NCBI GenBank assembly: GCA_036429605.1
Contig: JAVFKD010000016.1
Coordinates: 3,348,001 to 3,412,000, forward strand
Length of the DNA: 64,000 nt
Source of the DNA: Cladobotryum mycophilum
Lineage: Eukaryota; Ascomycota; Sordariomycetes; Hypocreales; Hypocreaceae
Direction of reading: 5' to 3'
Shown: positions 47,001 to 58,100 of the stretch, piece by piece
Layout of the letters: each line of letters opens with the position of its first letter
Numbering within the stretch: the first letter of the stretch is position 1
The notes under the pieces: model-generated
Told to the model about the DNA's origin: nothing
Databases searched by the model: none
What the model saw: the letters and a program-made list of their open reading frames with translations, nothing else
Position numbers and translations under genes: made by a program

Positions 47001-50000
47001 CAGATTCTGGAACGTATTGCCTCAAAGAGTGGCCAAGATCTGCGTGCGCAGGTGACCTATCTCCCCTCGCTGGTGCGTGGCAAGAGGGCTACCACAGCCC
47101 TGCTGACTCTTGCTGGAAACTTGTTCGCCATGGGATCGGAGCTTGAGCTTGCTGCGATTAACCAGACAAAATACTCTCGGGTCCAGGCTATCAAGGATCT
47201 CCCATCGTACGCATGGAACAAGACGGCCAGATACATCCATCAATCTCGAGTGGCAGCCAATAAGCTTCACGGTGGAGGGCCTTATAACCGGCTTCTCGGC
47301 TGGAAGAGCCCCTATAGCGAAGGCAACGAACAGGCGTTCAGAAATGTGTTTACTTTGGACGATCTTCCATGGATGCGGGACCATGTCGTTGCCGGGGATG
47401 TCCTTTTCCCGTTTACTGGTTTCATTTCTCTCGCCGTCGAGGGCTTTAGATCGCTCAACTCTACCATATCGCAAGGTGTGGTCATACGAGAGTTCCATGT
47501 TACGACAAGCCTAAGAATCGAAGAGGACCAGCGGGTTGACATTACCACCAAATTCCGACCTGCAGTAACGGGCACGGAAACTGTTTCCTTGGCCGCCTGG
47601 GCTTTTGAGATTCTGTCTTGGTCAGACTCTCACGGCTGGACACGACATTCTTACGGCCTAATTGAAGCAGACCACAGTCATGAGTCTCTCTCGAGAAGCC
47701 CGAATGTCCAGTTTGCTTTAAAGACACTCACTGACAAGACACTCAAACAACGTGATGTACAAGATGAGTATGCACGTCTACAAGCAAATAGTGGTCTCGC
47801 TTATGGCCCTACCTTCCGTAATATGGACCATCTTTGGCATGCACCGGGAGTCACCGTCCAGACGATGTTGTTACGCCAATTGGAACTTGATGCAAATGCT
47901 ATCTCTGGAGCATCTCCAGTGACCGTTGATCCGCCTATGCTGGATACAATTTTTCACTCCCTCGGTGCCATTCAAGGGGAGGATGGCCCCGGTCCGATTA
48001 TTGTGCCTTCATTCTGCCTTCGATGGCGAATATCTAATCACATTGCTGCAGAGGCTGGGCGAAAATTCTCTGTTGTTGGTAGGCTGCTAGGCCGTGATGA
48101 AAAGTCAGGCACCACGAACATGCAATTCGTTATATTCGATGTGTCCTCGAGCTCTTCCCCACCAGAGCCCGTTGCTGAGATTGGCCCCGTCAAATTGCAA
48201 TGCATTGCTCGGCCGGATGCAAATGATCTGCGCTTCCCGGATAGCTATCAGTTCAAGCATGTTCCGTACGTGGATCTCATAGACACAGACGTCCTTTGTG
48301 AGATGGTGAAGGGGGGACCCGCGGACAAGGCTGAATTACAAAAACGGCGTGACCTAGACCATGCCGCTGTCTACTTTCTGTCTCGCATGCTTGAGGAAGT
48401 TGCAAACGACGACTTGTCGGGCTTACCCTTTTACCACGCCAAGTTCCTCGGCTGGGCCAAACGTGTCGTCATGGCCCACCAAGCTGCGATTCCCGACTCT
48501 GCGGCCCTGGTGGATAAGGTCTCATCCTCCAATGATACGGGAAAACTAATCTGTGCGGTTGGTGCACAACTCCCCCAAATCATCCGTGGGGAACAGCAGC
48601 CACTGAAGATTATGCTTGAGGATGGTTTACTCCAGCGTACTTACGAGCAGTATGACGGGTGTAATCGTGTCAACCAAGTGGCGGCAAGATACATTGCGCG
48701 GCTAGCAGAATGCAACCCTGACCTCAATATATTGGAGATTGGTGGAGGCACTGCAAGCGCCACGCGACCTATTCTCGAAGCCATTCAGAGTGCAACAAAA
48801 GGAGTTGCCTCTTCTTTCCACTATACCTTCACCGACATCAGTGCGGGTTTCTTCGACAATGCCCGCGCAAAACTATCGCAATGGACAGGGCAGATGACCT
48901 ATAGTAAACTGGACATCAGCCAAGATCCCCTCTCACAAGGATTCAAGGCTGAGTCTTACGATGTGGTTCTCGCTAGCAATGTGCTTCATGCCACGCCGGA
49001 TATTGTTGCCACTTTGAGAAATGCAGGGGCCGTGCTCAAACCCAATGGGAGAATGGTTCTTATGGAGGCCGTGCAAGACGCCGCACCCCACTTTCTGCCA
49101 TTCGTTTTACTTGATGGATGGTGGCTGTCGAAGGATCCCTACCGCTCACCATCCGATGGGCCGCTGCTAAGTAAGGAACTGTGGAACGATGTGCTTGAAG
49201 CGAGTGGCTTCTCTGGCGTTGAAGGTCATGTAGATGATTACCTGGGAGAGCCGGAGCACCTTTTCTCTGCAATGTGGTCGATAAAACGTGACGTTCAAGG
49301 GGCCACGTGCAAGGAGGAAGTTGGCCTATCGGTCATAGTCTATCATTGCTTTGTCGATGAGGATGATGTCGAATATGCCAAGGCCGTCTCTGATAACCTA
49401 GCTGATGAGCTAGGCGTCACATCAACAGCCAAGCATCTTCTACAACATGACAACGACGAGAATAACTCTATATGCGTTGTTTTGGACGGCCACCAACGCA
49501 GCATGCTAAGTGACCTATCATCAGAGATATTCTATAGGCTGAAAGATCTCCTTATCCAAGCTCCCAGCCTACTTTGGGTTTTGCCAGATCAGTCTCATCC
49601 CGATGCCTCCATCATCAGAGGTGTATTGCGCTCTCTGCGTCTTGAAGCGACCTCAAGCAAGCTGGTTTTGCTTGAAGCCCCTTTCAACGAAGATGGAAGT
49701 AGGACAATTGCGCGAGTGGTCCAGCATATAGCGTGTGATCCAAACTCAGCAATCCGTGATGAACAGGAGTATTCTCTGATTGACAATATGTTACACGTTC
49801 CGCGACTCGAACTCGTTGACGCCCCGAAGGAAACCTTTATCGCGGAGGCCGGCGGGTCAGTAAAAAGGGAGCAAAATATTTGGGACGGAGATGGCGCAAT
49901 CGAGATGACGGTGGACACTGTCGGCAGTCCTGACTCTGTCTATTTCCGGCACAGTGATATCCTGAACACGGAGCTTGGCGATGACGAGATTGTCGTGCGC

Positions 50001-52110
50001 GTTGAAGCGGTTGGCATGAACTTCAGGGACCTGCTCCTGGTCCTTGGGTCTCTTTCATGGCATGCCCCGGGTCTCGAAGGTGCTGGCCTGGTTGCTCGTG
50101 TCGGGTCCCAAGTAAACGACTTGCAGGTCGGCGACCGCGTTTTCTATATCGTCCATGAAGCCGGCATGGCAAACTATGTGCGGATGCCTAGTTTGCGCGC
50201 CCATAGGCTTCCAAAGGATCTAGACATGATCGCTGCAGCATCCATGCCAGTTGCGTACAGCACAGCGATCGTGAGCCTCATCGACATTGGTCGCCTCCGG
50301 AGAGGAGAAACCGTTCTCATCCACAGTGCGTCGGGAGCAGTCGGACAGGCTTGCATCATGATAGCCCAGCAAGTAGGTGCTCGGATATTCGCTACCGCAG
50401 GCTCAACGGATAAAAGAGAGTTCGTTGCCAAAACCTTTGGCATTCCAACAACTCAAATCTTTTCTAGTCGGACTCCAGACTTCAAAGATGAGATTTTACA
50501 GGCGACTGATAGCAGGGGAGTTGATGTGGTTGTCAATTCACTTAGTGGCCACCTCCTTCAGCAAACCTGGGACTTGATCGCAGAAAATGGTAGATTCATA
50601 GAGATCGGGAAGAAAGACCTCCTCGAGAACAACTACCTTCCAATGAGACATTTCGATAGAAACGTGACCTTCAGTGCTATTGATCTGCGGAAAGTTGCCT
50701 CCGCAAGACCTGACATAGTTCAGGAATAGCTGTCAAGCATCGTTCGTATGGTTGAGGGACAGGGAATTATGCCCATTCGCCCGGTGAACAGCGTTCCTAT
50801 TTCTCAGGTCAAGGCAGGTTTACGGAAACTGCAGTCTGGCCAAAACATCGGCAAGGTTGTAGTTACCATGGGGCCTGATGAGACTGTTATGGTAGAGCAA
50901 CATTCACCCTTGAGAATGGCATCGGGAAATCTGTTACACCCAGATGCCACATACCTGATCACAGGAGGAACTGGCGGTCTTGGTCGCGCTTTAGCATCTT
51001 GGATGATTAAGAAGGGTGCTAGAAATCTAGTATTGCTAGGGCGGAGCAGCACTCCTAGTGCAAAGGTGGTGGAGTTATTAAAGCAGTACGAGGGGACCGA
51101 CATTCACGTCCGAGCTATCGCTTGTGATGTTGGCTCTCGCAATGACCTGATCCGCACCGCCGAAACTTTACGAGACCTCCCCAAAGTGCGCGGTGTAATC
51201 CACGGGGCTCTATACTTGCGAGTAAGTCATACACTGGGCCGTTGCATTAGTACTCACTGACCGTGCACAAGGATTCTATATTCGTCAATGCTACATTCGA
51301 AGACTGGGAGCAAGTCATGGGGCCCAAAGTGAAAGGAGCGTGGAATCTGCACGAGCTCTTCCCTGATCTTGACTTTTTTGTATCCTTGTCGTCTATGACT
51401 GGCATCATAGGTAGAACTGGGACTTCATTGTATGCTGGTACTTCGGTATGTTGTTATGGCTAATCGTTTATTGGGATCGCGGCTAACATAAGTTGGAGAC
51501 ATTCCTTGACGCATTCTCAGAACATCGAGTTAAGCTAGGACTGCCTTCTGTTGCCATCGATCTGCCCGTCGTCGAAGGCGTCGGCCTTGCAGTTGATCGC
51601 GGCATAATTGGGCAACTGACAGCCAGTCTAGGAGTTACTATAACCGAACATCAATTTTACACGCTGATTGAAGGAGCCATAGTCGGACCATCATCTGGAC
51701 TTAACGCCCACGGAAGAAGTCTATCGTGGACTCTAGCTTCAAAAATGGATATTGATTCCCTGTCTTGGGAGCATTTCAACACACTGTCCGTGATGCGGCG
51801 TCTGCGAACAGGCTCCGGCGGCGTGAACCCCTTCTCCAACGAAGGCAGGAAGCTCCAAGATCTTCTCAAGGACGGGTCTCCCGAGCTTCTTATGGATGCG
51901 TTGAGCGACAAAGTATCGTCCATTACGATGATAGACAGAGACGAGATTACGCCCAATAGAAACTTGCTTGACTACGGCCTTGATAGCTTGTTTTCCCTAG
52001 AGCTTCGTAATTGGATTCGAAGGAGTTTGGACGTTGACATGGCGCTCAAGGATATTACTGCCGCAAAAGACTTGAAGGCTCTAATGGATCAGATTCTTTT
52101 CTTAATGAAG
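44100..52110 (+). other. Polyketide half: KS-AT-DH-cMT-ER-KR-ACP
   Basis: KS (about 44.1-45.7 kb) has the catalytic Cys in DAACASSS (Cys codon 44622), His in EGHGTGTPVG (across a splice site) and SNLGHLEGASG. AT (about 46.1-47.1 kb) has GHSSGE with the Ser at 46371 and AYHSRHM, consistent with malonyl use. DH (about 47.3-48.3 kb) keeps the HxxxGxxxxP motif in DHVVAGDVLFP. The C-methyltransferase (about 48.6-49.2 kb) has LEIGGGTASAT, a slightly unusual SAM motif. ER (about 49.9-50.7 kb) has the nucleotide site IHSASGAVGQA, so reduction can occur in cis. KR (about 50.9-51.6 kb) has YLITGGTGGLGRALA and a Ser/Tyr pair in SSMTGIIGRTGTSLYAG. ACP has GLDSLFSLEL with its Ser at 51985-51987. All catalytic residues that I can check are present. 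The two TAG codons fall at the start of AT and between ER and KR. Confidence 0.88.
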
Positions 52111-55100
52111 AGTACGGCATCTGCTTCGGCGCAGTTACAAAGCAAAAGTCGCGGGGATGTTGCTATCGACAGAGAGTCGATATCTGACTCTTCCAGCCCA
52201 CAAATCAACGGCATGACCTCTCAAGTTGTTCCCCTCTCGCCCTTCCAGCGCTTGCTTCTCTCATCAGCTGGGTCCGAAGGGCCGGCATCAAAAGTAAGAA
52301 CTGTCTTCCGGTATCACTTTGAGAATCTGAAGGAGCATATTACTGCTACCCGTGTTGAGAGTGCGCTTCGAAAGTTGGTCAGCCACCATCCAATGCTCCG
52401 AGCTCGCCTTCAACGACGCAATAGTGATGGAACATGGGTTCAGGAAATACCTTTCGCTTCTGAAGCATCTCTTCTCTTCCGCTTGCATACTCTAGAAACC
52501 CCTTTGCAGATGGATGGAATTACCGACGCCACCGCCCGGCTTTTATTGGAGCCTACACAAGACACCACGCTTGTCGCAGACTTGATTCTTTCCCCTAGTG
52601 GATGTTTGTTGGTACTCAATCCACACTGCCTCATTATTGACGGTGCTTCTTGGAACGTCATCTGCAAAGATCTCACAGCACTGCTCACGGATGCAAACTC
52701 AAGTCTATCTTCAAACAACCCCTTTACTCAGTGGGTTCAGGGCCAGATTAGCCATGTTCCCAAGACAATCGGCTCTGAGCTACCACGAGCGGATACTGGG
52801 TTCTGGAATCTACACAAAAACAGCAGTCGTGAGCACAAAAGGGTTGAGCGCCAGCTAGTGATCGACCCCAATGTGAGCGAGAGAATCTTCGGGGCTTGCA
52901 ATAGCCCCTTGAATACCAAGCCAGCCGAGCTAGTGTTGGCTGCTGTATTGCTGTCTTTCTGTAGGACATTCAGTGATCGAGGCTTCCCTGCACTGTATAG
53001 CCGGCATGACGGACGTGAGATGGGGGATATGTCCTTGGAAACATGGGGCCATACGGTGGGCTATTTCGCTACTCTGGTGCCCATCTTTGCAGAAATCGAG
53101 TCGGGCTCATCAGTAGAAGAAGCAGTGGCCAAGATCAAAGATGCGTACCGGGCAGTTCTGCGTGAGGATTCTAGTGCGTTTGCATCCTGTATGCTTGGGC
53201 AGAATCCTCTCAGTCCCTCCGACGTGGAGGTACTATTCGACTTCAAAGATGAACATGCAACCATAAAGGGCGCCACTGTGGAGGAACCTCAACTTCTGGG
53301 TTTGTTGAGGGTCTCGACTGAGTCTCGCGGGCGGCAACTGCATTTCCGGATCAGTTACAGCAGTGACATTGCATATCAAGACCGCCTCGTTTTCTGGATC
53401 ACAGAACTCGGAACTACATTGGAAGAGTTCGCGTCGCAGCTCCCATACACGGAGCCCAAGCTTACCTTGAGCGATATGCCTCTACTCGGTGTAAGAGGTG
53501 AAGAGCTAGAGAGCATCCAGAAGCACCTCCAGTCTATTGGCGTTGATATCTCCAATGTAGAATCAGTGTTGCCCTGTACACCAGTACAGGAGGGAATACT
53601 GTTCGCCCAGTTGAAGAGCCAGCAGCGCCAATACTGGGAGTGTTTGACGCTGAAAATAACGCCAAAAGGGGCCGCTGACTGCGTCGAAGTTGACAAAGTC
53701 GAAGCCGCCTGGAAAGCCCTCTGTATGGCTCAACCCATGCTCAGAACAGTCTTTACGAGCTCCCCATCGAGCGTGGGCGCCTTCCAGCAAGTTATCCTAA
53801 AGAAGATGGACCCCTCCATTTCTTATGCGACGGTCGAACCCCAGACAGGACTCAAATCGATTCTGGAGACCATGGAAGAACCGCACCTTGCTGCGGCGCA
53901 ACCGCCACACCATGTACATCTCACTCAGGCGTCTAGCTCTCTCGTTTATGCGAGCTTTTACATGAACCACACTCTCTTTGATGACAGATCGTTTCGACTC
54001 ATTGGTCAGCAGCTCCGCCAGGCATATGCAGACTTGACTAGCATACCCAAAGGTTTCGATATTGGTAGGTACATCAACTGGGTGCGGAATCATCCAGAGG
54101 CAGCAAAGGACTACTGGAAAGCCCATCTATCTGGCACTCGGCCGTGCCTCATCTCAGTTCTGAGTTCTTCCGAGTCAAGTCTCTTGGATAAGAGCTCGCC
54201 GCCTTATATCGATGTATCAATTAACCAACCCCACCTGCTCCATCCATTCTGTCGCCAACACGGTGTAACTGTAGCAAACATAGTGCAAGTTGCGTGGGGC
54301 CTCGTCTTGCGTCAATGTAACGGATCGCAGTTTGTGACTTTCGGCTGTGGCCAATCTCAAATAGGAGCCGTCGAAGGTGATGAAATAACCCTAGGGCCGC
54401 TCCTCACAAACATGATCTGCAGGCTTGATGTGGGTCCAGCAACGACCCCTTTAGAATTGTTAAAGAGAGCAAGAGATGACTCCTTGCGTGCCCTGGAGCT
54501 TCCTAGCTATTCTATGGGCGAACTCCATGAGGCTATTGGCCTCGGGCAGCTATCACTTTTCGACACGGCAATGACAATCGTCCGCTTCCCCTCTGAAAAC
54601 TCTACGATCGAGGATGGTATCCAGATAGAGTTCTTGACTCCAGAAGAGAATCCCGCCGAGGTAAGTTTTTTTAATCCAGGATGTCCATTGTAAGCGCTGA
54701 CGTGATCTCTTTACTTTCTAGTATGCCATAACGGTAGGTGTGGGTTACGATAACGACAGAATCCTCGCCAGGCTGTGGTACGATGCTGCTAGAGTCTCCC
54801 GGTCTTTAGCAGAAAGGATCGGGCCATTATTTGCAGCTGTGGTGATGAAGATTGTGAATGAACCGGGCCAGTCGATCGAGGCTCTCGAGTCGTCAATCAG
54901 CAAACCGTCAGCGGCCCTTTCAGCTCAGGATGTTGCAAGAAGCGTATATCGTGAGGCGGCTTCTCAGTGCGAGGTTGCGACCAGCTCGCTCGAAGATATT
55001 TACCCCTGCAGTACTTTACAGCAACATCAAGTCAAGGCTTCTTTCCAGCAAAAGAGCGGAGGCTGTATGGACCAGTACGTCTTCAGAGTACCAGAGCATC

Positions 55101-58100
55101 TGTCAGCGACCAAGCTCCACGACGCATGGGATGCCGTGGCAGCAGTGAGCCCTGCGCTACGTACACGAATTGTGTCTCTAAAACACGGCGGCACTTGTCA
55201 AGTCACTGTGAGGGCCACGCCCGGCTGGAATGGAGAGGCATCCTTACCTGATTATCTCCAATGGGACAAGGAGTTCCGGATCCGATATGGCGGGCCACTG
55301 TGCCGATTCGGCGAGGTAGATCAGCCAGATGGCAAGAGATACTTTGTTCTCTCACTGCATCCTACGATTTACGACCCTTGGACACTCAACCTTATCTTGG
55401 CGGCCGTAAAGAAGGTATACGACAGCGGCGAGCCACTGGCCCCTTTCCAACCCTTCAGTACATATCTCCGACGCTTATCAGGTCGCAATAATGCGCGGAA
55501 TGCACAGGAATTTTGGAAAGCTCAGCCTCAGTGGTCCCACGAAGTATCATTGCAGTTTCCACGTGTCCCCCATGGTGCACCCGAGGCAGATCTCTCTAGT
55601 TCGAAATCGTTGGACATGCAGATGCCCATCACTGATTCAACTGATGGCGGCGATGCACCGACGACACTTGCCCTGCTTCATGCTGCCTGGGCGCTGTGTC
55701 TGTCAAGGCTTAATGGAGACGGTAGAGCTTTTTTCGGCATTCATGTGGATGGCCGTAGGATACCAGTTGAGGGTATTGCGCACATGACTGGGCCAGTTGG
55801 AGCCGTCGTTCCTTGTGCCATAGATCTAGCTACGCTGAACACCGGCGATTCGCTGCTTGGAGCCGTCCGAGAACACGTAAACAGAATGTCGCCTTTTCTG
55901 CATACACCAGATTCAAGCGAGACGTCACACTCCTTCGGGAATGTTCTAATTATACACAACGAGGTTACGTCAGTTCCGGAGACAGGGCCACCGGAGATTC
56001 TAGAGCTCATGCAAACGAGATCCTCTGATAGCTCATTCCACGGCACCAGGCTGGTGACGCGCTGCAGGATCATGCCCAACGAGACTCTACGCATCGATAT
56101 GCAATTCGACAAGCAAGTCATCTCTCCGGAAGACATTGATATCCTACAGCAGCAATACAAACATGCTATAACGCAACTCCTTTTGAAGGCCTCGGCTCCA
56201 TTGGCCGACTTGGAAGCTGTGAGCAGTTACGAGAGGTCACTACTCCTTGAGTGGAATAAGAACACCCCCAATCGTGTGGATGCTTGCATCCAAGACCACG
56301 TACGGGATGTAGTTAAACAGCAGCCTACTGCCCCTGCCATCTGCTCCTGGGATTGTGACCTTGACTATGGGCAGTTGGACGACCTCTCGGATCGAATGGC
56401 TGCTCTGCTTCAAAAGAACAGTGTCGGACCGGGGACAATGGTACCCTATTTCTGCGAAAAGTCTGCTGCAGCCGCCGTCGTCATGCTTGGAATTCTCAAA
56501 GCTGGAGGAGCCCTCGTTGCCATGGACTTGGATCACCCTGCGCAAAGACTCGCCACCATCCTAGCAGACTCCAGGGCGTCTACAATCATCACATCGCCCA
56601 TATTATCCGAGAGAGTAAAGACCAAGGTGACCGCCAATAATACCATCATTGTTGATATGGAGCGTATCAGAAAGCTACCCCCTAGCGGTCCAGAACAGAA
56701 TGCCATTCAGCCTTCAGACACTTGTTACATCATCTACACATCAGGGAGCACTGGAATCCCCAAGGGCGTTGTAGTCTCGCACTCCAACTTGGCCACAAGT
56801 GTGCATCATAACCGTGGGCTTTTGGGCATGACAGCAGCAACTAGGGCCCTGCAGTTCTCCAACTTTGTTTTCGATGCGGCCATGTACGAGGTCTTTATGA
56901 CCTTGATGTCGGGGGGCTGTGTCTGTATACCCCAGGAAGCGGAAAGGCTCAACGATATCCCCGGTTCAATCCAGCGTACGCGTGCTAACTGGGCACTATT
57001 GTCACCGTCTGCAGCTACCTTATTGAATCCCTCCGAGGTGCCGACTCTACGCACACTATGCCTTGGCGGGGAGCAGTTCCCAAGGAATATGGTGGAGCGG
57101 TGGAAACATGTTCGTCTGATTAATGCCTACGGGCCAAGCGAAGTAACCATCTCATCTTCACAATGCGTTGTGTCGGCTACTTCCGGCAAACACCATCTCA
57201 ATATCGGGCGACCTGTCGCTTGCCGGTACTGGATCGTCGACCCCGATAACCACGACCGGCTCGTGCCCATCGGGCGTCCTGGTGAGCTTTTAGTTCAGGG
57301 ACCCATCGTAGCGCAGGGCTATCTAGGGGATGCAGAGAAGACAAGAAACGCCTTCATTGAGCCGCCGACCTGGACGAGCGACTTCGAGCCGCTAGACCTG
57401 TCGTCACAACGCTGGTACAAAACAGGGGATTTGGTCGTGCAGACCGCGGACGGGTCGGTGGTCATCCACGGCCGCAAGGGCACTCAGGTCAAGCTGGCGG
57501 GTCAGAGGATTGAACTAGAGGAGATCGAACACCATCTTGAGCGCTTATCGGACCCCGGCTGGAAGCTTGCGGTGGAGCTCATCAAACCATCAAGTCAAGA
57601 CCAAGATTCATATTTAGCTGTGTTCTTCGACGCTCCCGGTATAGACGGCGAATCCACAAGCCCAGACACGCCATGCGAAATATTACCCTCCCTTTCTCAA
57701 AAGACTTCGATGCTGAGACAGGCTCTCGTTCCCACGCTTCCGGCATATATGGTGCCGCAGTACTTTATCCGCCTTAATAGACTACCCCTTACGAGCTCGA
57801 GCAAGACGGACAGGGAATATCTCCGCAGGCTAGGTGCCACTCTCCTACCCGGACAGTTGGTCGCTTACTCCGGGCTAGCGAATGGTGCCAGACAAGAGAA
57901 ACCGCAGCGCAACGGCGTCAATGGTAAGCAGAATGGCAACCATGTCAACAATCCCGAAGCTGAGTTGCGGAAGTTGTGGGCTCGACAACTTGCTTTACCG
58001 CTGGATCGTATCCAGGCAACCGACAACTTCTTCAGCCTCGGTGGAAGTTCTATCCGTGCTATGCGATTGGTCAACGCAGCACGCAGAGCGGGCTTCACGA

